Source: a bacterium
GTDB lineage: Bacteria > UBA9089 > CG2-30-40-21 > SBAY01
NCBI GenBank assembly: GCA_040757115.1
Contig: JBFLYA010000036.1
Location: forward strand, 1-25,028
DNA: 25,028 nt
Direction of reading: 5' to 3'
Made by a program: the position numbers and the translations under genes. How positions within the stretch are numbered: the stretch's first letter is position 1; each line of letters opens with the position of its first letter. The notes under the pieces were generated by a model. That model ran no database searches and was not told the origin of the DNA. It was given only the letters and a program-made list of their open reading frames with translations. Below are positions 1 to 8,298 of this stretch, piece by piece.

Positions 1-322
1 GTGTATAGGGTTCTGCAAAATAGGATTTGAGGGAGACAACAAATAAATATCAAATATCAAATATTAAATATCAAATATAAATATCAAAATGCAAAATTAC
101 AAATCAAATTTCAAAGAGGAAGTAGCAAGGTTTCTCAAAGAGTTGGAGGAATTTGGTAATATCTTTGCTTCAAGTATTTTAACGCTGAAAGGAAAGAGAT
201 AATTTTACATTTTGATATGTAATTTTTATATTTGCTTTTTGCATTTTGCTCTTTGGAGGAAATCCCTTTTGGACACCAAATCTGCATAGATTTCACTATT
301 AGAGTTATTTTCAGACACCACC
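1..322 (-). mobile_element. MITE, truncated by window edge (inverted copy of 24251-24606)
   Basis: This stretch is the near-perfect reverse complement of 24251-24572. Read by eye the two 322-base stretches differ at only a couple of positions. The visible terminus, AGACACCACC at 313-322, matches the 10-bp terminal inverted repeat of the complete copy; the other terminus lies outside the window. The interior is very AT-rich, with tandem ATATCAAAT-like words, and holds no convincing gene. No transposase is visible, so it is a non-autonomous element. It sits directly upstream of rplN, where rpsQ would normally be close by. Confidence 0.88.
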
Positions 323-334
323 GAAAATTGAGCA

Positions 335-395
335 TAGAGATTAGAGATTAGCAAGAGTGCAGGTTCTAATTCACTAATTCTCTAATCTCTAATTA
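335..395. repeat. Inverted repeat upstream of rplN
   Basis: TAGAGATTAGAGATTAG at 335-351 can pair with CTAATTCTCTAATCTCTA at about 375-392, apart from one extra base. The same words recur at 18787-18860 inside another repeat. It is a dispersed palindromic repeat, and any role as an attenuator or processing site for rplN is inference. No good promoter is visible between 323 and 414. Confidence 0.6.
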
Positions 396-414
396 ACTAT
401 TTTCAGGAGAAATT

Positions 415-783
415 ATGATCCAGGCACGCACTCGTTTAGAGGTAGCCGATAATTCAGGCGCAAGAAAAATAATGTGCATCAAGGTATTAGGAGGCACTAA
501 AAGTAGATATGCCTATGTAGGTGATATAATTGTTGCCTCGGTTAAAGAAGCTATACCAACATCTCCTATTAAAAAAGGAGATGTTGTTAAAGCCGTAATT
601 GTTCGCACAACAAACCAAACAAGACGGAAAGATGGTTCTTATCTTAGATTTGATGATAATGCCGCCGTCATTATTGATGAACAAAAAAATCCACGCGCAA
701 CCAGAATATTTGGACCCGTAGCCAGAGAATTACGAAGTAGAGATTTTATGAAAATTATTACATTGGCTCCAGAAGTAGTTTAG
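415..783 (+). CDS. rplN: 50S ribosomal protein L14
   Basis: L14 is a universal large-subunit protein that binds 23S rRNA near the L19 and 16S contact (bridge B8). The 122-residue product has the standard bacterial length and opens with [16 protein letters not shown]. It carries the family core [12 protein letters not shown] and the C-terminal GPVARELR segment. A CAGGAGA ribosome-binding site precedes the ATG at good spacing. It is the first gene of the visible spc cluster. It is separated from whatever lies upstream by a MITE and an inverted repeat, although rplN normally follows rpsQ closely. Assignment is by clear homology over the full length. Confidence 0.98.
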   Translation: MIQARTRLEVADNSGARKIMCIKVLGGTKSRYAYVGDIIVASVKEAIPTSPIKKGDVVKAVIVRTTNQTRRKDGSYLRFDDNAAVIIDEQKNPRATRIFGPVARELRSRDFMKIITLAPEVV

Positions 784-829
784 AAAAGTAGTCAGTGAGC
801 AGTAAATTTATATACTCTTCACTGTCTAT
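784..829. repeat. Dispersed CAGTGAGCAGT-type repeat between rplN and rplX
   Basis: The spacer contains GTCAGTGAGCAGTA and a facing TCTTCACTGTC, an imperfect inverted repeat. Related words recur in the rplX-rplE spacer (1172-1204) and the map-infA spacer (7811-7838). It ends just before the rplX ribosome-binding site. Confidence 0.55.
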
Positions 830-839
830 GGAGGTATTA

Positions 840-1169
840 ATGAATAAAGTTTTTATTAAAAAAGGAGATACAGTCGCAATCCTTGCGGGTAAAGATGATG
901 GGAAACAAGGGAAAGTGTTGCATGTGTTTCCGCAAAAGAATAGAGTAATGGTCGAAGGAATTAACTTCGTTAAACGACATACACGAAAAAATCCACAAAA
1001 ACAACAAATAGGTGGAGTAATAACTCGCGAATCATCCATTCCTGTATCCAGGGTAATGTTTGTGTGCCCTAACTGTAATCGACCAACAAGATTAGGTAGA
1101 TTAGTCAGGGATGATGGCTCAAAAGTCAGGGTATGTAAAAAATGTGAGGAAGTTGTTGATAAAAAGTAA
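840..1169 (+). CDS. rplX: 50S ribosomal protein L24
   Basis: L24 is an assembly-initiating large-subunit protein that binds 23S rRNA. The product is 109 residues: an N-terminal KOW-type domain (VFIKKGDTVAILAGKDDGK) and a C-terminal zinc ribbon with Cys76, Cys79, Cys99 and Cys102 (CPNC and CKKC). I chose the ATG at 840 because GGAGGT lies at 830-835. The open frame extends upstream to 795, but those residues come from the repeat in the spacer and are not L24-like. Many bacterial L24 proteins have lost one or both zinc knuckles; here all four cysteines remain. Confidence 0.97.
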   Translation: MNKVFIKKGDTVAILAGKDDGKQGKVLHVFPQKNRVMVEGINFVKRHTRKNPQKQQIGGVITRESSIPVSRVMFVCPNCNRPTRLGRLVRDDGSKVRVCKKCEEVVDKK

Positions 1170-1280
1170 AATAGACACTGCTCAGTGAACAGTGATGAGT
1201 AAAACCATGCACTTCTACTTTCCCCCTTAATAAAGGGGGTTAGGGGGTTGTTATTACTAATCATTGACTGCTGTTTTACT
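1170..1280. repeat. Repeat-filled rplX-rplE spacer
   Basis: Two repeat types are joined here. CACTGCTCAGTGAACAGTG (about 1175-1193) belongs to the CAGTGAGCAGT family. CCCCCTTAATAAAGGGGG (1222-1239), followed by TTAGGGGGTTG, is a G/C-run hairpin; similar CCCC/GGGG words occur at 8838-8868 and 16590-16605. A 7-bp GC-rich stem inside a ribosomal operon could attenuate transcription, but no T-run follows it, so I do not call a terminator. Confidence 0.6.
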
Positions 1281-1293
1281 TATGAGGTAATTT

Positions 1294-1833
1294 ATGTCAA
1301 GATTAAAAGATATATATAAAAAAGAAGTAATTCCCATATTAAAGGAAAAATTTGGCTATAAAAATGAATTAGCTATCCCTAAATTAGAAAAGATTGTGAT
1401 TAATATGGGTGTTGGAGATGCCAATACTAATCCCAAGGCATTAGACTCGGCTATGGAGATATTAGCCATAATCTCAGGACAACAACCAGTTAAAAAAGCC
1501 GCAAGAAAATCAATCGCAGGCTTTAAACTAAGAGCCGGCATGACAGTAGGATGTATGGTGACATTAAGACGACAAAGAATGTATGAATTTTATGATAGGT
1601 TAGTCAACATCGCTTTACCACGAGTTAGGGATTTTAGAGGAACACCAACTAATTCCTTTGATGGAAGAGGAAATTATACCCTCGGCGTTCGTGAACAAAT
1701 TATCTTCCCTGAGGTAAATTATGATAAGATAGAAAGAGTGCGGGGGATGAATATTAGTATCGTTACAACAGCAAAAACAGATGAAGAGGCAAAAGAACTC
1801 CTGAAAGCTCTTGGAATGCCATTTAGAAAGTGA
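1294..1833 (+). CDS. rplE: 50S ribosomal protein L5
   Basis: L5 binds 5S rRNA and forms part of the central protuberance. The 179-residue product has the normal bacterial length. Recognisable blocks are the N-terminal [19 protein letters not shown], the [11 protein letters not shown] block, [18 protein letters not shown] and the C-terminal [17 protein letters not shown]. The ATG at 1294 follows a TGAGGTAA ribosome-binding site. The stop overlaps the GAGGGG ribosome-binding site of rpsN, so the two genes are probably translationally coupled. Nothing unusual was seen in the protein. Confidence 0.98.
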   Translation: MSRLKDIYKKEVIPILKEKFGYKNELAIPKLEKIVINMGVGDANTNPKALDSAMEILAIISGQQPVKKAARKSIAGFKLRAGMTVGCMVTLRRQRMYEFYDRLVNIALPRVRDFRGTPTNSFDGRGNYTLGVREQIIFPEVNYDKIERVRGMNISIVTTAKTDEEAKELLKALGMPFRK

Positions 1834-1846
1834 GGGGAAAAATTTT

Positions 1847-2032
1847 ATGGCCAGAAAGGCAATGATTGAAAAATCAAAAAGAATTCCTAAATTTAAAGTG
1901 CGAATCCACAATAGATGTCTAATATGTGGTAGGCCAAGAGGATATTTACGCAAATTTGGTATGTGCCGCATTTGCCTCAGAACATTAGGCAGAGAAGGTA
2001 AAATACCAGGTCTCATTAAATCCAGCTGGTAA
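1847..2032 (+). CDS. rpsZ: 30S ribosomal protein S14, zinc-binding type (Z)
   Basis: S14 belongs to the head of the small subunit. This is the short 61-residue zinc form, with Cys24-X2-Cys27 and Cys40-X2-Cys43 in the context CLICGRPRG and [12 protein letters not shown]. The ATG at 1847 ([12 protein letters not shown]) is preceded by GAGGGG, which overlaps the rplE stop. The frame is open to 1811 but upstream residues lie in rplE and are not S14-like. Use of the zinc form is normal in Gram-positives and many other phyla, and differs from the long cysteine-less form of most Proteobacteria. Confidence 0.97.
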   Translation: MARKAMIEKSKRIPKFKVRIHNRCLICGRPRGYLRKFGMCRICLRTLGREGKIPGLIKSSW

Positions 2033-2040
2033 TTAAGTAA

Positions 2041-2097
2041 GTAATCGGTTAAATGGTAATTGGTAACTAATTACCAGTCACCAGTTACCAGTTACCA
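2041..2097. repeat. GGTAACTGGTAA-family repeat between rpsN and rpsH
   Basis: GGTAATTGGTAACTAATTACC and the following CAGTTACCAGTTACC form interlocking inverted and direct repeats of a TTACCAGTTACC word. The same family, including TCGGTTAAATGG, occurs at 8224-8281 (rpmJ-rpsM) and 15280-15339 (glycosyltransferase-epimerase). It lies between genes that are normally a few bases apart. Confidence 0.75.
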
Positions 2098-2117
2098 AAA
2101 AATAAGGAGTATAAAAA

Positions 2118-2516
2118 ATGAGTATGACAGACCCTGTTGCCGATATGTTAACCAGAATTCGTAACGCTAATTATTCTGGTCATGAAAAAGTTGATATTCC
2201 GGCATCAAAATTAAAAACTGAAATTGCTACTGTTCTCAAAAAGGAAAAATTCATTAAATCCTATAAATTTGTTGAAGACCATAAACAAGGCATTATTAGA
2301 ATTTACTTAAAATATGGTCCCAAAAAAGAAAGAGTTTTAACTGATTTGAAAAGAATTAGTAAACCAGGACGACGAATCTATGTAGATAAAGACAATCTTC
2401 CAAAAGTATTAGCTGGCACAGGAATCGCTATTATCTCCACCTCAAAAGGAGTGATGACGGATAATGCGTGTAAAAAACTTGGGGTCGGCGGAGAAATCCT
2501 TTGCTATGTGTGGTAA
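2118..2516 (+). CDS. rpsH: 30S ribosomal protein S8
   Basis: S8 binds the central domain of 16S rRNA and is needed for platform assembly. In E. coli it is also the autogenous repressor of the spc operon. The product is 132 residues, opening [15 protein letters not shown], with the conserved C-terminal signature [17 protein letters not shown] and ending GGEILCYVW. The start MSMTDP follows AAGGAGT. Two ATGs (2118 and 2124) are close together and both are plausible. No S8-binding leader structure could be recognised by eye. Confidence 0.98.
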   Translation: MSMTDPVADMLTRIRNANYSGHEKVDIPASKLKTEIATVLKKEKFIKSYKFVEDHKQGIIRIYLKYGPKKERVLTDLKRISKPGRRIYVDKDNLPKVLAGTGIAIISTSKGVMTDNACKKLGVGGEILCYVW

Positions 2517-2540
2517 AAAGTAGAAAAGGAGTAATGTAAA

Positions 2541-3083
2541 ATGTCACGAATAGGACAGGCACCAATAAATGTGCCTAAGGATGTAAAAGTTAATATGGAT
2601 AACGGAAATATTACCGTCCAGGGACCTCTAGGTAAATTATCGTGGATATTTCCGGCGACAATGACCATAGAAATTAAGGAAGATAAACTTTTAGTTAAAA
2701 GCACCATTCCTGATGATAAAAAAGAAAAAGCCCTTTATGGATTAACACGAAGTTTAATTAAAAATATGGTTGAGGGAGTAAAAACAGGCTTTGAGAAAAC
2801 TTTATTAATTGAAGGGGTAGGTTATAAGGCTATCCTTGAAGGTAAAAATGTAAAACTACAAATAGGCTTCTCTCATCCGGTAATCATTACTCCACCAGAA
2901 GGAATTACCTTTGAAACCCCTGAAGCTACTAAAATAAAGGTTAAAGGGATTGATAAACAATTGGTCGGTGAAATAGCCGCCCAAATTCGCAACATCCGCA
3001 CCGCTGATGTCTATAAAAGAAAAGGAATTAGATATATTGACGAGCATATTAAGACGAAGGTGGGTAAGACAGGATTAAAATAA
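2541..3083 (+). CDS. rplF: 50S ribosomal protein L6
   Basis: L6 lies near the factor-binding site of the large subunit. The product is 180 residues with two similar alpha/beta domains. It starts SRIGQAPINVPKDVKV, and the second domain carries the VKGIDKQLVGEIAAQIRNIR block that marks the family. The C-terminus (YKRKGIRYIDEHIKTKVGK) keeps the KGIRY motif but replaces the usual arginine/lysine-rich tail end with a slightly different one. AAAGGAG precedes the ATG. Confidence 0.98.
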   Translation: MSRIGQAPINVPKDVKVNMDNGNITVQGPLGKLSWIFPATMTIEIKEDKLLVKSTIPDDKKEKALYGLTRSLIKNMVEGVKTGFEKTLLIEGVGYKAILEGKNVKLQIGFSHPVIITPPEGITFETPEATKIKVKGIDKQLVGEIAAQIRNIRTADVYKRKGIRYIDEHIKTKVGKTGLK

Positions 3084-3099
3084 ATTTATAAGGTAAGTT

Positions 3100-3459
3100 A
3101 TGAATATAAAAGATAAAAAAGAGCTAAGATTAAAAAGAAGACATCGAACAAGAAGAAAGATATTTGGTACTTATGAAAGACCAAGACTTAGTGTCCATCG
3201 GAGTTTGAAACATATTTATGCCCAAATCATAAATGATGAAGAAGGAAAGACATTAGCCTGTGTTTCGAGTGCGAAAAAAGGTTTTATTTCAGATTCGATG
3301 AAAAAAATAGATGTGGCAAAAAAAATAGGTAGTTTGATTGCTCAACTTTCAATTGAGAAAGGAATTAAAAAGGTTGTTTTTGACCGCGGTGGTTATCCAT
3401 ACCACGGACGGATAAAGGCATTAGCCGAAGCCGCCAGGGAAGGGGGATTAGAGGTTTAA
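3100..3459 (+). CDS. rplR: 50S ribosomal protein L18
   Basis: L18 binds 5S rRNA together with L5. The 119-residue product has the basic N-terminus ([18 protein letters not shown]), the [18 protein letters not shown] core and the hallmark C-terminal segment [20 protein letters not shown]. It lies 16 bases after rplF. Its stop is 3 bases before the rpsE ATG, so the two genes are tightly coupled. Confidence 0.98.
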   Translation: MNIKDKKELRLKRRHRTRRKIFGTYERPRLSVHRSLKHIYAQIINDEEGKTLACVSSAKKGFISDSMKKIDVAKKIGSLIAQLSIEKGIKKVVFDRGGYPYHGRIKALAEAAREGGLEV

Positions 3460-3462
3460 AAA

Positions 3463-3954
3463 ATGAATGAAAAAATTAATCTAAAGGAAGTAGATTTAAC
3501 AGAAAAGGTAATCACCATTAATCGAGTGGCAAAGGTAGTTAAAGGGGGCAAGAGATTCGGATTTACGGCATTAGTTATTGTTGGAGATAGACAGGGACAT
3601 GTTGGGGTAGGCTATGGTAAGGCAAATGAAGTGCCACAAGCCGTGGCAAAAGGAATAGGATTAGCAAAGAAAAATTTGCTCCAGATTCCCTTAAAAGGAA
3701 CAACTATCCCTTATCCTTTAATAGGCCATAAAGGCTCTGGATATGTCGTCTTAAAACCCGCCGCACCAGGAACAGGAATTATTGCCGGTGGACCTATTCG
3801 AGCGGTTATGGAGGCATTAGGCGTGCAGGATATTCTAACAAAATCACTTGGAAACAATAATCCACTTGCGGTTATTAATGCCACAATGAATGCTTTGAAA
3901 CAAACAATATCTCTATCGGCAAGATTAGACCTTCGTAATACATTACCAGTATAA
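3463..3954 (+). CDS. rpsE: 30S ribosomal protein S5
   Basis: S5 acts in decoding fidelity and contacts mRNA at the entry site. The 163-residue product has the N-terminal double-stranded-RNA-binding-like domain with [17 protein letters not shown] and [17 protein letters not shown]. The C-terminal domain has [18 protein letters not shown] and [16 protein letters not shown]. The ribosome-binding sequence AGAGG lies within the end of rplR. Normally rpmD follows immediately; here a 420-base foreign-looking gene intervenes. Confidence 0.98.
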   Translation: MNEKINLKEVDLTEKVITINRVAKVVKGGKRFGFTALVIVGDRQGHVGVGYGKANEVPQAVAKGIGLAKKNLLQIPLKGTTIPYPLIGHKGSGYVVLKPAAPGTGIIAGGPIRAVMEALGVQDILTKSLGNNNPLAVINATMNALKQTISLSARLDLRNTLPV

Positions 3955-3983
3955 GAAAGAGATAATGGAGGTTTTCAAGACAA

Positions 3984-4403
3984 ATGGCTATTGTTATTTC
4001 AGATAGACTAAAAGAAAAATTTGGTAGTCCAGTAATAGAAGATTTTCTCAAGGTTATGGAGCAAATAATTCTTGAAAAAGGAGTTCCAAAGGATGAACTT
4101 GGGCATAAGTTAAGCGTGATAGATTTCAGGTTTAATAAATTAGACGAAGGATATAGTGAAATCAAAAAAGCCCTGGGAGAACTAAATGAACGAATAGATA
4201 AGATTCATGAGCGAATAGATAAGATTCATGAGCGAATGGAAAGGATGGAAGGAAGATTCAACGAACAAATTCAAGAAATCCATAGATTATTAATCTCTCA
4301 AACTAAATTAATCGTCTCTCAAACTAAATGGATGGTGGGAAGTATTATCTGTGTTGCAACTTTAATTAGTGCTTTGATGGCTATATTTAGATTTGTTAGA
4401 TAA
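3984..4403 (+). CDS. Tail-anchored coiled-coil protein of unknown function inside the spc operon
   Basis: I do not recognise this 139-residue protein. Residues 1-60 are charged and probably helical. Residues about 55-105 are a coiled coil with two exact ERIDKIH heptads (69-82) followed by ERMERME. In the DNA this is a tandem 21-base repeat (about 4190-4231). Residues 101-115 carry a doubled SQTK motif, and residues about 117-137 are one hydrophobic segment followed by FRFVR, giving a C-terminal membrane anchor with the bulk in the cytoplasm. TGGAGG precedes the ATG at 3984. Gaps to rpsE and rpmD are 29 and 23 bases on the same strand, so it should be co-transcribed with the ribosomal genes. 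Base composition looks like its neighbours. The architecture loosely resembles the protein at 12978-13457, but I see no clear homology. Confidence 0.85.
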   Translation: MAIVISDRLKEKFGSPVIEDFLKVMEQIILEKGVPKDELGHKLSVIDFRFNKLDEGYSEIKKALGELNERIDKIHERIDKIHERMERMEGRFNEQIQEIHRLLISQTKLIVSQTKWMVGSIICVATLISALMAIFRFVR

Positions 4404-4426
4404 AAATAGAAAGTGAGAAGAGTAAA

Positions 4427-4609
4427 ATGGAGAAAAATTTGAAGATAACTTTAGTTAAAAGTAGATTCGGAAGAATACCAAAACATTGCGGAACTTTATC
4501 GGCATTGGGATTAAGGAAAATAAACCAGACGGTGATAAAACCTGATAATCCTCAAATAAAAGGAATGATAAAACAAATTGATTATTTAGTTAAGGTAGAG
4601 AAGATATGA
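4427..4609 (+). CDS. rpmD: 50S ribosomal protein L30
   Basis: L30 is a small, non-universal large-subunit protein. The 60-residue product has the bacterial length and the core [28 protein letters not shown] followed by [18 protein letters not shown]. Its last codons overlap the rplO start in an ATGA arrangement (4606-4609), which indicates translational coupling. An AGAAGAG purine stretch precedes the ATG. Confidence 0.97.
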   Translation: MEKNLKITLVKSRFGRIPKHCGTLSALGLRKINQTVIKPDNPQIKGMIKQIDYLVKVEKI

Positions 4610-5055
4610 AATTAAATCAATTAAAGGCACCCAAGGGTGCACACAAAAAACCTAAAAGAATAGGATGTGGACTGGGTTCAGGACATGGAAAGACTGCAAC
4701 TAAAGGGACGAAAGGACAATTAGCCCGCAAAGGTGGTAAAGGGATTGGTTTTGAAGGAGGTCAAATGCCACTTCAACGACGAATTCCAAAACGAGGATTT
4801 ACCAATCCAAGAAGAAAAGAATATACGACCATAGATGTGGGCACAATTGCTTCTTGTGGTTTCGAACCAGGCTCTAAAATTACATCTAATATCTTACTTC
4901 AGGTGGGATTGATTAAAAAAATTAAGAATGGTGTGAAAATATTGGGTGACGGAGAAATAAACATACCTCTGATATTTAAAGTAGATGCCGTGAGCAAAGG
5001 AGCAATTAAAAAAATCGAAGCCGCAGGTGGAAAAGTTGAACCCAAAGAGGAATAA
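4606..5055 (+). CDS. rplO: 50S ribosomal protein L15
   Basis: L15 is a late-assembly protein of the large subunit. The 149-residue product has the glycine-rich basic N-terminus ([33 protein letters not shown]) in which the [11 protein letters not shown] block is diagnostic. It continues with [17 protein letters not shown] and a globular C-terminal domain ending in [15 protein letters not shown]. Its start overlaps the rpmD stop. The next gene, secY, begins 32 bases downstream. Confidence 0.98.
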   Translation: MKLNQLKAPKGAHKKPKRIGCGLGSGHGKTATKGTKGQLARKGGKGIGFEGGQMPLQRRIPKRGFTNPRRKEYTTIDVGTIASCGFEPGSKITSNILLQVGLIKKIKNGVKILGDGEINIPLIFKVDAVSKGAIKKIEAAGGKVEPKEE

Positions 5056-5087
5056 TTTGAAGGAATGCAAAATAAGGAGTTTATCTT

Positions 5088-6413
5088 ATGCAAGGACTTG
5101 AGGCAATCTTAAATCCTTTTAAAGTCTATGAATTAAGGAAAAGGATATTATTTACTCTCGGATTATTAGCCGTTTATAGATTAGGGGTAGCAGTACCTAC
5201 GCCGGGTGTCGATGGAGCGGCATTAAGTTTCTTCTTCCAACAAGCAAGAGGAACAATAGTCGGATTATTAGACCTGTTTTCAGGTGGGGCATTTGAGCGG
5301 TTTTCTATCTTTGCCTTAGGAATTATGCCTTACATCAGTGCCTCGATTATTATGTCTTTATTACAACCTGTTATTCCTTATCTCCAGAGATTATCAAAAG
5401 AAGGAGATGTTGGTAGAAAAAGAATTACTAAATATACAAGGTATCTAACATTACTCATTGGACTTATTCAAGCCACGGGAATGAGTATCTGGATTCAAAA
5501 TATGCAAACTCCAGACGGCAGAGGATTTGTTTTAAATCCAGGCATTGGCTTTCATATAATGACGGTTATGACGCTAACTACGGGCACGGCATTTGTAATG
5601 TGGCTTGGAGAACAAATTACAGACCGGGGTATAGGCAATGGTAGTTCATTAATCATCTTTACAAGCATTATTTCAAGAATACCGCAGGCTATTCTTCAAA
5701 GTGGACATCGATTGCTAATAGGTGAAATGAGTATTTTTGTCATTCTTTTTATCCTCGTGATTGGTATTTTACTTACGGCAAGTGTCGTGATGATAATTCA
5801 AGCACATCGCAAAATATCTGTTCAATATGGTAAACGGATTATCGGTCGTAAGGTCTATGGTGGTCAGAGCACCCATTTGCCTCTCCAGGTAAATATGGCG
5901 GGAGTCATACCGATTATCTTTGCCTCATCGCTTCTGGCTTTGCCGGCTACCTTTGTAACATTTCTGGGCACCCAACAGGCTGAATTTCTCACCTTCCTGT
6001 ATAGACAATTAAATCCAGGTGGTGTTATTTATCATTTGTTAATGGCAGCGGGTATTATCTTTTTTACTTATTTCTATATCGCGGTCATATTTAATCCAAC
6101 TGATGTCGCCGATAATATGCGAAAATATGGTGGTTTTATCCCTGGTATTCGACCAGGTAAACCTACTGCTGACTATATCGAGCGGATTCTTAAAAGAATT
6201 ACCTTCGTAGGTGCTATATTTTTAGCCTTGATTGATTTTATTCCATCCGTAGTTATTCAATCAATGCATATACCTTTTTATTTCGGAGGAACTTCAATCC
6301 TTATTGTTGTTGGCGTAGCTCTGGATACGGTCAGACAAATTGAATCTCATCTTTTGATGAGACATTATGATGGATTTTTAAAGAAAGGTAGAATTAAAGG
6401 TAGATTTACATAA
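5088..6413 (+). CDS. secY: Protein translocase subunit SecY
   Basis: SecY is the channel-forming subunit of the SecYEG translocon in the inner membrane. The 441-residue product has about ten hydrophobic segments. Conserved blocks include the N-terminal NPFKVYELRKRILFTLGLLAVYRLG, the plug-region SGGAFERFSIFALGIMPYISASII, GNGSSLIIF, and the cytosolic-loop motif FNPTDVADNMRKYGGFIPGIRPG, followed by the C-terminal arginine-rich KGRIKGRF. AAGGAG precedes the ATG. The stop TAA shares its last base with the adk ATG (TAATG), so adk is translationally coupled. Confidence 0.98.
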   Translation: MQGLEAILNPFKVYELRKRILFTLGLLAVYRLGVAVPTPGVDGAALSFFFQQARGTIVGLLDLFSGGAFERFSIFALGIMPYISASIIMSLLQPVIPYLQRLSKEGDVGRKRITKYTRYLTLLIGLIQATGMSIWIQNMQTPDGRGFVLNPGIGFHIMTVMTLTTGTAFVMWLGEQITDRGIGNGSSLIIFTSIISRIPQAILQSGHRLLIGEMSIFVILFILVIGILLTASVVMIIQAHRKISVQYGKRIIGRKVYGGQSTHLPLQVNMAGVIPIIFASSLLALPATFVTFLGTQQAEFLTFLYRQLNPGGVIYHLLMAAGIIFFTYFYIAVIFNPTDVADNMRKYGGFIPGIRPGKPTADYIERILKRITFVGAIFLALIDFIPSVVIQSMHIPFYFGGTSILIVVGVALDTVRQIESHLLMRHYDGFLKKGRIKGRFT

Positions 6414-7075
6414 TGCGATTAATATTTTTAGGACCACCAGGCGTAGGAAAAGGAACCCAGGCAGAGTTAATTTCTAAAAAGTTTGAAATTCCACAAATCT
6501 CCACCGGTGATATTCTACGCCAGGCAGTGAAAGAGCAAACAGAACTGGGTCTGCGTGCCAAAAAATATATGGATAAAGGCGAGTTAGTCACCGATGAAAT
6601 AATTATAAATTTGATAAAAGGACGATTGTTAGAAGATGATTGCAAAGCAGGTTTTATCCTTGATGGATTCCCAAGAACTATTGCTCAGGCAGAAACATTA
6701 ACCGCGACATTGAAAGAAATGGGTATATCCTTAGATGCGGTTATAGACTTGAAGGTAAATGATGATGTCGTAATTAAACGATTAACCGGCAGAAGGGTTT
6801 GCAAAGCCTGCGGTTCTAATTTCCATATCTATTATCAACCACCCAAAAATGAGTTTAAATGTGATAAGTGTGGGGGAGAACTTTATCAACGAGATGATGA
6901 CAAAGAAGAGGTTATAACACGGCGATTAAAAGTTTTTAAAGAACAAACTGCTCCGTTAATTAATTATTATAAAAAGATTAATATCTTAAAAGAAGTAGAT
7001 ACCGATGCTGAAATACCACTGGTCTTTGATAGGATAATGAATGTGTTAGAAAAAAATGATTATCTTAAAATCTAA
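6413..7075 (+). CDS. adk: Adenylate kinase, zinc-containing long form
   Basis: Adenylate kinase converts ATP plus AMP to two ADP in the cytoplasm. The 220-residue product has the P-loop GPPGVGKGT (residues 7-15), the AMP-site STGDILR (30-36) and the DGFPRT motif (84-89). The long LID has a structural zinc site with Cys130, Cys133, Cys150 and Cys153, as in Gram-positive and thermophile enzymes, whereas the E. coli enzyme lacks it. The start overlaps the secY stop by one base. The end overlaps map by 20 bases. Confidence 0.98.
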   Translation: MRLIFLGPPGVGKGTQAELISKKFEIPQISTGDILRQAVKEQTELGLRAKKYMDKGELVTDEIIINLIKGRLLEDDCKAGFILDGFPRTIAQAETLTATLKEMGISLDAVIDLKVNDDVVIKRLTGRRVCKACGSNFHIYYQPPKNEFKCDKCGGELYQRDDDKEEVITRRLKVFKEQTAPLINYYKKINILKEVDTDAEIPLVFDRIMNVLEKNDYLKI

Positions 7076-7802
7076 ACAAGAAATAGAAAAGATACGAGTG
7101 GCAGGTAAAATAGTTGCTGAAGTCTTACAACATCTTGTGCAAATAACCAGACCAGGCATAACGACGAAATATCTGGAAGAAATAGCCCATAAAATGATTA
7201 TTAGTCGAAACGGAATACCATCATTCCTGGGATATGAGGGATTTCCTGGGAGTATTTGCACCTCAATTAATCACGAAGTCGTCCACGGAATTCCTTCTGC
7301 AACACGAGTTCTTAAAAATGGAGACCTTTTGAAGATAGACTTAGGGGTTTTGTTAAATGGTTATCATGCAGACGCCGCAGTAACTGTTCCTATTGGACAA
7401 ATAACTGCACAGGCAGAAAAATTAGTTCGGGTAGCAAAAGATGCCCTGAAAATAGGTATTTCTAAAGCAAGATTACCAAATAGATTAGGGGACATCTCTT
7501 ATGCTATCGAATTTTATGCCCAATGTTATGGATATGCGGTCACGCGTGATTATAGTGGTCATGGAATTGGACGAGATTTACATGAAGCACCACAAGTCCC
7601 TAATTTTGGTGAACAGGGTAAAGGACCACGACTTAAATCAGGTATGGTTCTCTGTATAGAACCAATGATAAATACCGGTGATTATGAAATAGATGTATTA
7701 AATAATGGCTGGACAGTGGTAACAAGAGACAAAAGCTGGTCGGCTCATTTTGAACATACCATAGTCGTGACAGAAGATGAACCGGAGATATTGACAAAGT
7801 AG
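7056..7802 (+). CDS. map: Methionine aminopeptidase, type I
   Basis: This enzyme removes the initiator methionine from nascent proteins. The 248-residue product fits type Ia, with no N-terminal zinc-finger extension and no type II insert. Visible active-site residues are His77 (HGIP), metal ligands Asp95 (KIDLG) and Asp106 (HADAA), the histidine of SGHGIGRDLHEAP, and the glutamates of CIEPM and FEHTIVVTEDEPE. The ATG at 7056 lies inside the end of adk. This overlap fits the secY-adk-map-infA order of many bacteria. Confidence 0.98.
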   Translation: MIILKSKQEIEKIRVAGKIVAEVLQHLVQITRPGITTKYLEEIAHKMIISRNGIPSFLGYEGFPGSICTSINHEVVHGIPSATRVLKNGDLLKIDLGVLLNGYHADAAVTVPIGQITAQAEKLVRVAKDALKIGISKARLPNRLGDISYAIEFYAQCYGYAVTRDYSGHGIGRDLHEAPQVPNFGEQGKGPRLKSGMVLCIEPMINTGDYEIDVLNNGWTVVTRDKSWSAHFEHTIVVTEDEPEILTK

Positions 7803-7862
7803 CCATTGGAGAGTAAACAGTGAAGAGTGAGCAGTGAAAAGGAGTGCTCATTGATAACTGTG
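7803..7862. repeat. CAGTGAGCAGT-family repeat between map and infA
   Basis: GTAAACAGTGAAGAGTGAGCAGTGA at about 7814-7838 repeats the word family seen at 787-826 and 1172-1204. It separates map from infA by 72 bases and leaves an open frame upstream of infA that is not conserved IF-1 sequence. Confidence 0.5.
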
Positions 7863-7874
7863 AAGAAGGTAAAT

Positions 7875-8093
7875 ATGCCAAAAGAAGAAACGATTAAAGT
7901 AGAAGGTATAGTTTCAGAGGTATTACCTAATACTATGTTTCGAGTAGAACTCGAAAATGGACATAAAATATTGGCTTATATATCGGGTAAGATGCGAAAA
8001 CATTTTATTCGAATCTTACCCGGTGATAAAGTCACGGTTGAATTATCACTGTATGATTTATCAAGAGGAAGAATCATCTATCGCGAAAAGTGA
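7875..8093 (+). CDS. infA: Translation initiation factor IF-1
   Basis: IF-1 is an S1/OB-fold protein that occupies the A site of the 30S subunit during initiation. From the ATG at 7875 the product is 72 residues, exactly the usual length. It starts [19 protein letters not shown] and contains [32 protein letters not shown], ending [15 protein letters not shown]. The frame is open to 7827, but those residues come from the repeat-containing spacer. GAAGGT ahead of 7875 supports this start. Confidence 0.97.
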   Translation: MPKEETIKVEGIVSEVLPNTMFRVELENGHKILAYISGKMRKHFIRILPGDKVTVELSLYDLSRGRIIYREK

Positions 8094-8111
8094 TAAAGGA
8101 GATAAAAAATA

Positions 8112-8225
8112 ATGAAAGTTAGAACTTCGGTTAAAAAAATTTGTGAAAAATGTAAGATAATTAAACGCAAAGGAATTATTCGCATCCTTTGCTCCAATCC
8201 TAAACATAAACAAAGACAAGGATGA
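8112..8225 (+). CDS. rpmJ: 50S ribosomal protein L36, zinc type
   Basis: L36 is the smallest large-subunit protein. This 37-residue gene reads [20 protein letters not shown] and onward, with the zinc ligands Cys11, Cys14, Cys27 and His32 all present. That makes it the zinc-binding form. An AAAGGAG ribosome-binding site (about 8096-8102) precedes the ATG at 8112. It sits in its canonical place between infA and rpsM. Confidence 0.97.
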   Translation: MKVRTSVKKICEKCKIIKRKGIIRILCSNPKHKQRQG

Positions 8226-8281
8226 TTGGTAAATTGTAACTAATCCCTTTATTACCATTTAACCAGTTACCAATTACCAGG
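8224..8281. repeat. GGTAACTGGTAA-family repeat between rpmJ and rpsM
   Basis: GATTGGTAAATTGTAACTAA faces TTACCATTTAACCAGTTACC and CAATTACCAG, giving an imperfect hairpin of the same family as 2041-2097 and 15280-15339. It begins at the rpmJ stop codon and ends just before the rpsM ribosome-binding site. Confidence 0.7.
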
Positions 8282-8298
8282 CAAAAAGGAGGAAGACA

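Noticed and set aside
135-335. 66-codon minus-strand frame in the left MITE and its 72-codon counterpart at 24220-24438
   Set aside because: Both lie within the MITE, are rich in Lys, Ile and Tyr as expected from AT-rich DNA, lack a Shine-Dalgarno and match no family. They are identical only because the element is repeated.
1222-1239. CCCCCTTAATAAAGGGGG as a terminator in the rplX-rplE spacer
   Set aside because: No T-run follows. Termination here would silence the downstream essential genes. The sequence belongs to a dispersed repeat type.
758-1264. 168-codon minus-strand frame across rplX
   Set aside because: It is antisense to the secure rplX gene and its flanking repeats; no ribosome-binding site or family.
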